From a virus: DNA of 47,030 nucleotides. The translations under genes and the position numbers were made by a program. Positions 13,829 to 20,625 of this stretch are shown one piece after another (the stretch's first letter is position 1; each line of letters begins with the position of its first letter). The stretch is from the IMG/VR virus record IMGVR_UViG_3300032291_002336, positions 1 through 47,030 of that record. One strand, given 5' to 3'. The notes under the pieces are model-generated. The model ran no database searches and was not told the DNA's origin. It saw only the letters and a program-made list of their open reading frames with translations.

Positions 13829-14104
13829 TTTTAATTCTTTTATATGTTTACAATCATTACCATTTGACTTTGCTTTGTAATATCCTTGGCATCCACATAT
13901 ATATTTTTTAGATACAGCATCATAACGAGTGTTATAACCATTATCTACAATAACTGGTTTTGGTTTAGGTGTAAATTTAATCCAATTAATATCTTCAAGT
14001 TTAGTATTTGATGGTACCTCAATCCATTGAGGAACAACATACGTTTTATTATCTAATCCTGAATATAAACGTGGGGGGATAATTGATGTAACTGTATATT
14101 TCAT
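13811..14104 (-). CDS. SWIM-type zinc-finger protein, 97 aa
   Basis: The C-terminal third reads KYICGCQGYYKAKSNGNDCKH, i.e. CxC...CxH, the SWIM zinc-finger signature used for DNA or protein binding. The N-terminal 60 residues are Pro-rich and beta-like (SIIPPRLYSGLDNKTYVVPQWIEVPS). Function in phage unknown. Confidence 0.65.
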   Translation of the reverse strand: MKYTVTSIIPPRLYSGLDNKTYVVPQWIEVPSNTKLEDINWIKFTPKPKPVIVDNGYNTRYDAVSKKYICGCQGYYKAKSNGNDCKHIKELKISQSI

Positions 14105-14120
14105 AACCTTTTTATCTTAT

Positions 14121-14148
14121 ACATTAATATATGAGAAGGGTTGTGATT
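14121..14148 (-). promoter_or_regulatory. Class I phage promoter (gene 13811-14104)
   Basis: Reads ATCACAACCCTTCTC then ATATATTAATG. Confidence 0.55.
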
Positions 14149-14164
14149 AACCAACCTTAAATTG

Positions 14165-14298
14165 TAGTCAGGACAGGATTCGAACCTGTAAGCCAAAGTG
14201 CCAGAGGCTAATGCCACCCACGAACTTCGGACTGTCTTATTTAAACTCGCTTCCAACTACGAGTTGGCTTTTGCGTTTACCAATTCCGCCACCTGACT
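14165..14298 (-). tRNA. Oversized tRNA-Leu-like gene (134 nt), anticodon unresolved
   Basis: Acceptor AGTCAGG pairs with CCTGACT. A Leu-type D arm (TGGCGGAATTGGTAAACGC) and a perfect T arm (ACAGG TTCGAAT CCTGT) are intact. Between them lie about 85 bases, some 35-45 more than a class II tRNA needs, with alternative perfect hairpins CCAAC/GTTGG and AACTCG/CGAGTT and a TTTAAAT loop-like segment. I cannot place a standard anticodon arm. It has its own class II promoter and sits 10 kb from the tRNA array. Confidence 0.55.
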
Positions 14299-14314
14299 AT
14301 ATTAATTGTATATA

Positions 14315-14345
14315 CGATATAAACCTTCGGTTAGTGATTGGTTAG
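14315..14345 (-). promoter_or_regulatory. Class II promoter-like motif, copy 2 (tRNA-like gene)
   Basis: Reads TAACCAATCACTAACCGAAG then GTTTATATCG, about 17 bases before the tRNA-like gene. Confidence 0.55.
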
Positions 14346-14353
14346 CAGTAATA

Positions 14354-14734
14354 CTAATGAATACCCATAATACGTTCAGCATTGGACTTACCTAATTTTC
14401 GTAATAATTCTTCAAAAATTCTAATCTCTTTTGATACGGAGATATTATTATATTTTCCACTCATTGACCTATTTGGGAAGGCATCTTTTAATAGTTTTAT
14501 AATTTCTTCTCTGCTATAAACAGGGAATTTATAAGCATAGTATTCTGGGTATTCTTGTGCTTTACAAAAATATTCAGGATTTTGAGTAACTTGACCAGCA
14601 GATAGGTGGTTTATTTTATATGGAGAAACCCAGCATTTTTTTTCATAATAAAAGGCATTTTGACTTTCATCCCAAATAACTTCCGTTCCAACAGCTGCAT
14701 CTGGTAATTCTTTTATAATAATATATTTTTCCAT
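14354..14734 (-). CDS. Hypothetical protein, 126 aa
   Basis: Start at 14734 (MEKYIIIKELPDAAVGTEVI) chosen because a longer frame would run across the class II promoter motif. Begins like a small beta domain (DAAVGTEVIWDESQNAFYY), then a helical Arg/Lys-rich end (EEIIKLLKDAFPNRS ... ELLRKLGKSNAER). Unknown family, but the first half resembles phage 'KDLPDGTPAGTI'-type small proteins. Confidence 0.6.
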   Translation of the reverse strand: MEKYIIIKELPDAAVGTEVIWDESQNAFYYEKKCWVSPYKINHLSAGQVTQNPEYFCKAQEYPEYYAYKFPVYSREEIIKLLKDAFPNRSMSGKYNNISVSKEIRIFEELLRKLGKSNAERIMGIH

Positions 14735-14762
14735 TTTTTCTTTATTTTTATGTTTGATTAGT

Positions 14763-14793
14763 GCAATATAAAGGTTCGGGTAGTGATGAGTTA
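14763..14793 (-). promoter_or_regulatory. Class II promoter-like motif, copy 3 (gene 14354-14734)
   Basis: Reads TAACTCATCACTACCCGAAC then CTTTATATTG; A-rich leader of about 28 bases to ATG. Confidence 0.55.
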
Positions 14794-14808
14794 TACTCAA
14801 TTAAAAAA

Positions 14809-14955
14809 TTATTTTGAGTTATATAATATATTCCATTCAGTATATGTATTTGATAATAATTCTTCTATTGTAATCCCAAATCTTATACAATCACCTAAAC
14901 ATATTTTGTAAAAATTCACACTTCTTTCGTTTATTATATATTCTGAAAATGTCAT
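14809..14955 (-). CDS. Small hypothetical protein, 48 aa
   Basis: ATG 14955-14953, TAA 14811-14809. Begins MTFSEYIINERSVNFYKICL and continues as a mixed helical peptide. Preceded by the hairpin-containing leader module 14956-15058, which is also found before 15052-15318. Unknown family. Confidence 0.5.
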   Translation of the reverse strand: MTFSEYIINERSVNFYKICLGDCIRFGITIEELLSNTYTEWNILYNSK

Positions 14956-15058
14956 ATTTGTATTTTTAATTTATAAAATAATTTTTTAACTAAGTATAAC
15001 AAAGTGTAAAAAACATTAAAACTATTTTTTACACTCAACCGTTATAAACAATTAAATT
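14956..15058 (-). promoter_or_regulatory. Hairpin leader module, copy 1
   Basis: Order on the minus strand: GTTTATAACGGTTGAGTGTA, a perfect 10-bp hairpin GTGTAAAAAA/TTTTTTACAC, then TTGTTATACTTAGTTAA and an A-rich leader. The flanking blocks recur at 15319-15436 with a different hairpin. Confidence 0.5.
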
Positions 15059-15318
15059 ATTTTTCGGAACAAATCATCTTTATCCAAAAAAATATCATCT
15101 TGATTATACCAATCATAACTTGTACTATGTTTCTGTTCATTCACAATAACCAAGTAGTCTATCATTATTCCATCCATTTCTTTCATATTGTTGTTTCCAT
15201 CAAAATATGGAAGTGAATGAAGTACTCTAATTTTTTCAATCTTACTTTTGAAGATTTTTTTGGATAAAAGGATATACACTTCTTGTCCAATTTCGTACTT
15301 TACATTGTAATTTTTCAT
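15052..15318 (-). CDS. Hypothetical protein, 88 aa
   Basis: Begins NYNVKYEIGQEVYILLSKKI, the usual start of small SH3/KOW-like beta-barrel proteins ('IGQEVYIL'). Beta-rich throughout with an acidic end (YNQDDIFLDKDDLF). No specific family assigned. Driven by leader module 15319-15436. Confidence 0.6.
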   Translation of the reverse strand: MKNYNVKYEIGQEVYILLSKKIFKSKIEKIRVLHSLPYFDGNNNMKEMDGIMIDYLVIVNEQKHSTSYDWYNQDDIFLDKDDLFRKII

Positions 15319-15436
15319 ATAAAATAATTTAACAGTTTATAACAAGGTATATATGAAATACCTTATAAAGTTTATACTAAATTTTAAAGTTTGTGGTAAG
15401 GTACTACATATACACCCAACCGTTATAAACAATAAA
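15319..15436 (-). promoter_or_regulatory. Hairpin leader module, copy 2
   Basis: GTTTATAACGGTTGGGTGTA, a perfect 7-bp hairpin AAGGTAT/ATACCTT, then TTGTTATAAACTGTTAA and ATTATTTTATA before the ATG. Same block order as 14956-15058, although the hairpin sequence differs. Confidence 0.5.
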
Positions 15437-15685
15437 TTAAAATTTGTTCCATCCCAATCTATTTCTCAATCTTTCAACCCAATCAGAAAAAGATTTTTCT
15501 TTCTCCTTATCAATAGGTTTATCTTCTCTCAAATGTTTTGGTACAACTTTATTATACCCTTCTGTTACTTTATCAGAAAAATCTTGTTCTGTCCAATCTA
15601 CATTAACATTTACTTGTTGTGATGTAATATTACCATCTTTATCAGTAGTAATTTTAGTCGTTTTAGTGTTTCCGTTGTATTTCAT
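15437..15685 (-). CDS. Hypothetical protein, 82 aa
   Basis: Polar N-terminal hairpin (NTKTTKITTDKDGNITSQQVNVNVDW) followed by a charged helix (EKEKSFSDWVERLRNRLG). Unknown family. Monocistronic behind promoter 15716-15743. Confidence 0.6.
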   Translation of the reverse strand: MKYNGNTKTTKITTDKDGNITSQQVNVNVDWTEQDFSDKVTEGYNKVVPKHLREDKPIDKEKEKSFSDWVERLRNRLGWNKF

Positions 15686-15715
15686 AATTTTAATTTACAT
15701 ATCTTCTCATCTTAT

Positions 15716-15743
15716 ATGTGAATGTAATAAGGGGACTCTGACG
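15716..15743 (-). promoter_or_regulatory. Class I phage promoter within a terminator hairpin
   Basis: Reads GTCAGAGTCCCC, spacer, TTACATTCACAT. The GTCA box forms the loop of the hairpin at 15731-15750. Confidence 0.5.
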
Positions 15744-15750
15744 AGTCCCC
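15731..15750 (-). terminator. Intrinsic terminator after the DUF932 gene
   Basis: GGGGACT/AGTCCCC stem followed by TTATTA, seven bases after the stop of 15758-16543. Overlaps the next promoter. Confidence 0.7.
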
Positions 15751-15757
15751 GGTACTA

Positions 15758-16543
15758 CTATGCAAACGCATACTCATTAGCCACTTCCCAAAGATCTTTA
15801 TTAATATTTAGATCTTGAGTGAAATTTTTAATTGATCTGGCTTTACGGTTTTTTCTTCCATAGCTAAAATTACCATTAATCAATTTTTCCTGAACACGAT
15901 TGAAAACAGACCATAAATCATTACCTTCATCCTCAACACGTTCAACTACTAATAATCCATTAATATCAACTACAGTTTCTGATTTATCGTTATTGAAACG
16001 AAGTTGTGATGCTTTAGTTGCAAATTCAACTACTTGTTCATCACTTAATTCAGTAGTTTTAAATATATTAATTTTCTCTACTAAATTTGGTAATTTTTCA
16101 ATTACACCTGTAATTTTTAATTGTAATTCCTCAAATGAGTAACCAGTATGACGAATTGAAACTTTAGCGAAATCTTGATCACTAATTACTAATCCATTCT
16201 CACAAACGAATCTAATTAATCCAACTTGAAAATGGAATGCATTTTTTCCATCATGTGAATTAGTTAATAATACTGTTGGTTGAACATCATCACCATCTTC
16301 ACCTTTAATCATAATATTAGGATTGGTAAATGTGATTAAGTGTTTTTGATAACCTACATTCTTACGAGCCTTAACTTGTTTAGCTTCGGTTGGTTGCCAA
16401 CCTAATTTCATTAAATCCTCAATTACTACTGATGTTGGAATGTGAGTGTAACGTTCAGTTGTAGTTTCAGGTGAAGCTTGCATTGTAAATGCAGTTGGAC
16501 ATTTTTCTTTAACTTGATCTAATGTTAATGTTTGATTTTTCAT
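15758..16543 (-). CDS. DUF932 (phage/plasmid-like TIGR03299) protein, 261 aa
   Basis: The pattern TEAKQVKARKNVGYQKHLITF ... VLLTNSHDGKNAFHFQVGLIRFVCENGLV ... RHTGYS is the DUF932 core: a beta-rich domain with the SHDG and 'R.VC.NGL' blocks. DUF932 proteins are common in plasmids and phages, often near DNA-processing genes; their biochemistry is not established. Well expressed in appearance: strong class I promoter upstream and strong terminator downstream. Confidence 0.8.
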   Translation of the reverse strand: MKNQTLTLDQVKEKCPTAFTMQASPETTTERYTHIPTSVVIEDLMKLGWQPTEAKQVKARKNVGYQKHLITFTNPNIMIKGEDGDDVQPTVLLTNSHDGKNAFHFQVGLIRFVCENGLVISDQDFAKVSIRHTGYSFEELQLKITGVIEKLPNLVEKINIFKTTELSDEQVVEFATKASQLRFNNDKSETVVDINGLLVVERVEDEGNDLWSVFNRVQEKLINGNFSYGRKNRKARSIKNFTQDLNINKDLWEVANEYAFA

Positions 16544-16578
16544 AACCTTTTTGTTTTTATTTGTTTTAATTATTTAAT

Positions 16579-16605
16579 ACGTTAATATACGAGGTGGATT
16601 GTGAC
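16579..16605 (-). promoter_or_regulatory. Class I phage promoter (gene 15758-16543)
   Basis: Reads GTCACAATCCACCTC then GTATATTAACG. Confidence 0.65.
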
Positions 16606-16606
16606 A

Positions 16607-16786
16607 CTACACTGATTTTTTCCTTCTACCAGGATTAAAATTAGGATCAGGCACTTCAGCAGTCATCAAATAATTAGATATAACAACAGCGTGTTCTTGA
16701 GAAGGGACAGGCATTTTTAAACCATCTCCAACTACATACCATTCACCATCAATTTGTTCAGGAATAATTTTTATCTTTTTTTCCAT
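16607..16786 (-). CDS. Small hypothetical protein, 59 aa
   Basis: ATG 16786-16784, TAG 16609-16607. MEKKIKIIPEQIDGEWYVVG leads a short beta domain; the C-terminus is basic (NPGRRKKSV). Promoter core lies immediately before the ATG. Unknown family. Confidence 0.55.
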   Translation of the reverse strand: MEKKIKIIPEQIDGEWYVVGDGLKMPVPSQEHAVVISNYLMTAEVPDPNFNPGRRKKSV

Positions 16787-16788
16787 AT

Positions 16789-16815
16789 ATTCAATATATG
16801 AAATGGATTATGACT
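16789..16815 (-). promoter_or_regulatory. Class I phage promoter (gene 16607-16786)
   Basis: Reads GTCATAATCCATTTC then ATATATTGAATAT, abutting the ATG. Confidence 0.55.
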
Positions 16816-17356
16816 ACTTAAGCATCTTTCTTAATTTATTAATATAGTTAGGATCCTCAGCATAGTTTGCTTTTAAATATTGAAAATATTCTTCTTTTGT
16901 ATTTACATTATTTAAATATCTACACTGCCATAATGCAAAATCTAACACTGATTCTCTCCAATTATCATAATAAGCGTGACCATGTTGTTCTCCTTTATTA
17001 GTTGAAGAGCGTTTAGTTGCTGTTTTCATCCCAAATAAATTATTATTTTCTTTAAATATTCTAGATTTAAAGCCACTTGTTTCTAATCTTGCTTGAGCAT
17101 AAACAATATCAGGAAACTGAATATTTAATTCATCTAAATAATCTTTTAATTTATCTATTTTAAAGGGATCAACTTTTTCAACTATAATTGATCGTTCTTC
17201 ATTTGAAAGTGTTTTTACACCTTCTTTTTTACCATATTTAAATGATATAAATGCTGTAATTATAATTAATAATATTATTGTTAAAAATGTTGTTAAGACA
17301 TATTTTAAAAATACATTTTTAAATAATAGTTCTTTTTTATTAAATTTGTAAATCAT
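16814..17356 (-). CDS. Membrane-anchored glucosaminidase-type cell-wall hydrolase, 180 aa
   Basis: One N-terminal transmembrane helix (about residues 18-40, VLTTFLTIILLIIITAFISF) precedes a GH73-like lysozyme domain. QARLETSGFKSRIFKENNNLFGMK carries the catalytic Glu and the N-(N/L)-FG-K motif of flagellar/FlgJ-like N-acetylglucosaminidases. W-R-ES-DFALWQ and YA-DPNYINKL complete the family pattern. Likely cleaves host peptidoglycan, either as a signal-anchored endolysin or during infection. Follows 17373-17624 closely. Confidence 0.8.
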   Translation of the reverse strand: MIYKFNKKELLFKNVFLKYVLTTFLTIILLIIITAFISFKYGKKEGVKTLSNEERSIIVEKVDPFKIDKLKDYLDELNIQFPDIVYAQARLETSGFKSRIFKENNNLFGMKTATKRSSTNKGEQHGHAYYDNWRESVLDFALWQCRYLNNVNTKEEYFQYLKANYAEDPNYINKLRKMLK

Positions 17357-17372
17357 AAGTTATTGTTTTAGA

Positions 17373-17624
17373 TTAAAAATTAAAAAATTTAGACACGTTG
17401 CCTATTTTAGGTACTTGTGTTTTTAGTTTTATTAATTGCTCTTTCCTTACTTGAGCTTTAGATTTATGTTTTTTCTTTTTAAATGTAATATTTTTATTGT
17501 GACAATTTATAAATGCTTCTTCTCGAAGCGCTTGTGCATTTTGTTGTTTAATAAATAATAATAGATTAGCTATACGCTGATCGTAATTTTCAAATCCATC
17601 TGTATATTCTTCATTTTTTATCAT
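17373..17624 (-). CDS. Hypothetical basic protein, 83 aa
   Basis: C-terminal half strongly basic (ITFKKKKHKSKAQVRKEQLIKLKTQVPKIG); N-terminal half helical (NLLLFIKQQNAQALREEAF). Suggests nucleic-acid binding. No family assigned. Its start overlaps the end of the phosphoribosyltransferase gene by 14 bases. Confidence 0.6.
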   Translation of the reverse strand: MIKNEEYTDGFENYDQRIANLLLFIKQQNAQALREEAFINCHNKNITFKKKKHKSKAQVRKEQLIKLKTQVPKIGNVSKFFNF

Positions 17625-18021
17625 TTTTTAAATAATCCTGAATTGGTCTAGCATCGTCTTTTTCCCATGGATAACTCATCCATATATTATCAGGTACTAT
17701 TTCTGCATAATATGTTGGAATATGTTCTGATTGTAATTTATAATGTAATACAGCAGTATTCCAAGATGTATATTGGCTTAATGTTTCTCCTGAATCAGCA
17801 ATATCATCAACAATTAATACATCAATATATGGGACTGTATTTAGTTTATCACTAGATATATATTTTAAATTTGTTTTATGAGATAACATAACTGCAGGAA
17901 TTAATCCTCCTCTAGCTAATCCTGTTACATATGTTGGTTGTGTTGGGTAGCTATTAATTTCAATAGCTAATTTATCAACTAAATGATTAACATCATCCCA
18001 AGATAAATAAATTTTATTCAT
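17611..18021 (-). CDS. Type I phosphoribosyltransferase, 136 aa
   Basis: The PRPP loop VLIVDDIADSGETL (about residues 68-81) and the upstream TGLARGGLIPAVMLSHK segment define a purine/xanthine-type PRTase. Salvages a base with PRPP to a nucleotide, probably supplying phage DNA synthesis. Short (usual 150-180 aa), so the variable hood is reduced. ATG overlaps the stop of 18021-18176 as TAATG. Confidence 0.8.
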   Translation of the reverse strand: MNKIYLSWDDVNHLVDKLAIEINSYPTQPTYVTGLARGGLIPAVMLSHKTNLKYISSDKLNTVPYIDVLIVDDIADSGETLSQYTSWNTAVLHYKLQSEHIPTYYAEIVPDNIWMSYPWEKDDARPIQDYLKNDKK

Positions 18022-18176
18022 TATAAATCATCTAATAAGTGATCAATTTTATTTACTATTTTTGCTTTAATACTAATAGTATTTCCTAAAGTATCAACAT
18101 CCTCAATTTCATGTAATATTTCAATTAATTGAAGTATTGTATTTAGTATTTCATGATTGATTTTTTCTGTAGCCAT
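18021..18176 (-). CDS. Small helical protein, 51 aa
   Basis: ATG 18176-18174, TAA 18023-18021. MATEKINHEILNTILQLIEI is followed by an acidic helical stretch. The one-base overlap with the next gene supports translation. Unknown family. Confidence 0.55.
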   Translation of the reverse strand: MATEKINHEILNTILQLIEILHEIEDVDTLGNTISIKAKIVNKIDHLLDDL

Positions 18177-18178
18177 AA

Positions 18179-18397
18179 TTATGAATTTGGTTTTCTAGAT
18201 ATTAATACTTCTAAAAATTCAGGAGCATATTTTTCTAATAATTTATAATAATATTCTTGTTTCCAAATTTTATCGTCTGTAGTTTTATCTATAATTAAAT
18301 CTCTATAAGCAGCAGCCATTTCATAACGTTCTGTTTTAACACACCAATCTAAACGTTCTTGAAAGATATCAGTAATTGATTTTTTCATATTAAACAT
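18179..18397 (-). CDS. UVR-motif protein, 72 aa
   Basis: DIFQERLDWCVKTERYEMAAAYRDLI matches the UvrB/UvrC (UVR) helical hairpin, in which 'A...E.YE.AA..RD.I' is the contact surface. Stand-alone UVR proteins can mediate protein-protein contacts. Two starts are possible (18397 or 18388); the first overlaps the end of queE. Confidence 0.6.
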   Translation of the reverse strand: MFNMKKSITDIFQERLDWCVKTERYEMAAAYRDLIIDKTTDDKIWKQEYYYKLLEKYAPEFLEVLISRKPNS

Positions 18398-19220
18398 TTA
18401 ATGTTTTATCCCACGCTGAAATATGTAATCTAGTCATTCCAATGAATTTATATTTCTTAGCCATCTCTAAACAGAATTGAGTACGCTCATGGAAATCGGT
18501 TTGTGAGTCTAATCCAGGCATACAAATTACATTCTTCAACGGTATATTAAATGGTGTTACGAAGTCACGGAATAATTCAAGTACATCATCTTCGGTTGAA
18601 ATAACGAATTTAAATTGATAATTTTTATGTTCCATAATGCGTTTGATGGCATCAGGTTTAACACGTTGCTTCTCAGTCATTCCTGAGTTAGTTAGCTTAG
18701 GGGAACAATTAATTTGATTTAAAATCCGAAATAATTCATCATTAATTACTAATGTACCATTGGTTTCTATTTCACTATAAGTATATCCGATAAAGTCTTT
18801 TTCCTTCCAATACTTATGAAAATTAACAATTGCTATTTGATGATCTTTCATTGTTGGTTCTCCACCAGTCCATATTAAATGAATAGTTCCATTTAAAATA
18901 TCTTGATATATACCTTGTTCTTTCCATTGATCAATTAAGTATTGAAATTCCTTATCTTCACCTCTCCAAGCCCATTGAGATGTACTATCACACGTCCAGC
19001 TAGCTTTACCTTCTAATTCTAAATCGCCTTTAAATATCTCTCCATCTTCTAATTCTTTAGCATTAATTAATGCTTTTAAATAACGGCTTGACATACCGCA
19101 AGTTAAATTACATAGTCCTAAGCGAATGAAATATGATGGTACTCCTGTTGATCGACCTTCTCCCTGTACTGAGTAGAAGTCGCTACTAATCATTAATTTA
19201 TCTGGACTTATTTTGCTCAT
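18390..19220 (-). CDS. queE: 7-carboxy-7-deazaguanine synthase (QueE), radical SAM
   Basis: Radical SAM enzyme that ring-contracts 6-carboxy-tetrahydropterin to CDG, the first 7-deazaguanine. FYSVQGEGRSTGVPSYFIRLGLCNLTC (residues 15-41) and WTGGEP (about 117) are QueE hallmarks. The Fe-S cysteines are C37, C41 and a third, C77 in SWTCD, after an insertion of about 35 residues where the canonical motif is shorter. ETNG and SPKLTNSG follow. In phages such genes feed queuosine-like DNA modification, but queC, queD, folE and a DNA transglycosylase are absent here; they may be elsewhere or taken from the host. Confidence 0.85.
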   Translation of the reverse strand: MSKISPDKLMISSDFYSVQGEGRSTGVPSYFIRLGLCNLTCGMSSRYLKALINAKELEDGEIFKGDLELEGKASWTCDSTSQWAWRGEDKEFQYLIDQWKEQGIYQDILNGTIHLIWTGGEPTMKDHQIAIVNFHKYWKEKDFIGYTYSEIETNGTLVINDELFRILNQINCSPKLTNSGMTEKQRVKPDAIKRIMEHKNYQFKFVISTEDDVLELFRDFVTPFNIPLKNVICMPGLDSQTDFHERTQFCLEMAKKYKFIGMTRLHISAWDKTLNV

Positions 19221-19221
19221 A

Positions 19222-19374
19222 TTATTTTATATTTTTAAATATTTTATATTCTGATTTTGGAACATATTTAAAGATTCCTGAATCTACACGTTTATCTGCT
19301 TCTTTATTTTCCAGACGATAGATTGTACCTAAGATATTATTAGGTGTTGCTTTGATTACTTTTACACACTTCAT
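19222..19374 (-). CDS. Small hypothetical protein, 50 aa
   Basis: ATG 19374-19372, TAA 19224-19222. MKCVKVIKATPNNILGTIYR begins a small basic beta-rich protein. Lies between 19382-19627 and queE in one transcription direction. Unknown family. Confidence 0.5.
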   Translation of the reverse strand: MKCVKVIKATPNNILGTIYRLENKEADKRVDSGIFKYVPKSEYKIFKNIK

Positions 19375-19381
19375 ATTATTT

Positions 19382-19627
19382 TTATTTTAATTCTATAGTT
19401 CTATTTATAAATTGATCATAATCTTCCCATATAATTTCCCCATCATCATCAAATGCTAATAAACATCTATCTTCATGATTTCTCATTATTGCTATAAATC
19501 CAAATCCTTCACATATCATTGAAATATAATTATTTTTAGGTAATTTTTCAAATTCTTCAAAAATATCAAAATCAAAAGACATCTCTGGATCATTTATATC
19601 ACACCATTGTTTACTATAATCTGCCAT
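19382..19627 (-). CDS. Hypothetical acidic protein, 81 aa
   Basis: Acidic alpha/beta protein (MSFDFDIFEEFEKLPKNNYI ... RCLLAFDDDGEIIWEDYDQF). No recognised domain. Three-base gap from 19630-19869 upstream. Confidence 0.6.
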   Translation of the reverse strand: MADYSKQWCDINDPEMSFDFDIFEEFEKLPKNNYISMICEGFGFIAIMRNHEDRCLLAFDDDGEIIWEDYDQFINRTIELK

Positions 19628-19629
19628 AA

Positions 19630-19869
19630 TTATTTTATATTTGTTCCATTTTTAATTGCATCAACTGCTTTATTGAATTGTTTCATTACACCAGCTATTG
19701 ATTTATAATAGGTATTTATACGTGTTTTCCTATTACCTGATAAAGTACCATAGCTAAAGAGATACTTAGTTTTTAATTTAAAATTTTTATCTAAATAATC
19801 TTCTCGAGTAACATAAACGACATTATCGTTTTGGTGAAATTCTATTATAATATTTTCTATTACATCCAT
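19630..19869 (-). CDS. Hypothetical protein, 79 aa
   Basis: Mixed alpha/beta protein with a basic stretch (FSYGTLSGNRKTRINTYYKSIAGVMKQFNKAVDAI). Family unknown. First gene behind promoter 19887-19914. Confidence 0.6.
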   Translation of the reverse strand: MDVIENIIIEFHQNDNVVYVTREDYLDKNFKLKTKYLFSYGTLSGNRKTRINTYYKSIAGVMKQFNKAVDAIKNGTNIK

Positions 19870-19886
19870 ATAACTATTTATTTAAA

Positions 19887-19914
19887 TTCAATATAACTAA
19901 TTTATTTTGACATT
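19887..19914 (-). promoter_or_regulatory. Class I phage promoter (gene 19630-19869)
   Basis: Reads GTCAAAATAAATTAGT then TATATTGAAT; A-rich leader to ATG. Confidence 0.5.
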
Positions 19915-20612
19915 GAAAATTTTGAATATATAATAATTTCAAATTTATTTTCATTATATATTATATAGCTATTATTTTCAATCCAATCTCCACAATTTAA
20001 ATAATGTATATTATCTATTATTTTATCTTCAGGTTTGTGGATATGACCACATATAACCCCTATACATTTTCTTTTTTTAGCTTGATATGCTAATTGATTT
20101 TCAAAAGATGTTATAAACTTAACAGCATTCTTTACATTATCTTTAGCCCATTTACTTATTGATTTTTTATATCCAAATTTTTTAATAAAACGATCTATAT
20201 TTATTGCTAACTCATACCCCGTAGATCCAAGATGTGCTAACCACTTCATATTCATAATCCCATCATATTTATCACCATGAGTTATATAATACTCATTCCA
20301 AATAAATTCATCACATATTAATATATTTTCTCCAAAATCAGTTGGAGTATAGTGTCTTAAAAATTCATCATGATTTCCTGTTATATATACGACTTTGGTA
20401 CCTTTCTTTGAATATGAAAGTATTTTCCTAATAATATTAGTATAATCTTGGTTCCAATAATGTCTTTTTTTAAGTAACCAACCATCAATAAAGTCACCAA
20501 CTATAAATAAAATTTCAGGTTCATATTGTTTTAATGTTTGTAATAATTGTTCTGCATTAGATCCTCTACTTCCTAAATGAATATCAGATATAAATAATGC
20601 TTTTATTTTCAT
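19902..20612 (-). CDS. LpxH-like calcineurin phosphoesterase, 236 aa
   Basis: ATG at 20612 (MKIKALFISDIHLGSRGSNA) preferred over a TTG two codons earlier. Motifs SDIHLGSRGS (about 8), VGDFIDGW (about 39), TGNHDEFLR (about 77), THGDKYD (about 112) and CGHIHKPED (about 188) match the UDP-2,3-diacylglucosamine diphosphatase (LpxH)/YbbF-like branch, including the 'LGSRG...LL...HYW' region. Host version works in lipid A synthesis. A phage copy might alter lipid A or act on nucleotides; not decidable here. Confidence 0.8.
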   Translation of the reverse strand: MKIKALFISDIHLGSRGSNAEQLLQTLKQYEPEILFIVGDFIDGWLLKKRHYWNQDYTNIIRKILSYSKKGTKVVYITGNHDEFLRHYTPTDFGENILICDEFIWNEYYITHGDKYDGIMNMKWLAHLGSTGYELAINIDRFIKKFGYKKSISKWAKDNVKNAVKFITSFENQLAYQAKKRKCIGVICGHIHKPEDKIIDNIHYLNCGDWIENNSYIIYNENKFEIIIYSKFSMSK

Positions 20613-20625
20613 AATCAATAATGTG

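Noticed and set aside
14165-14298. Group I intron in a tRNA-Leu gene
   Set aside because: AAGACAGTCC loosely resembles the P7 3' strand, but the insert is under 60 bases beyond a normal class II tRNA, far too short for a splicing intron core.
15444-15818. Plus-strand frame of 124 codons
   Set aside because: It lies antisense to the gene at 15437-15685 and the DUF932 gene end, and across a terminator and promoter; treated as a shadow.
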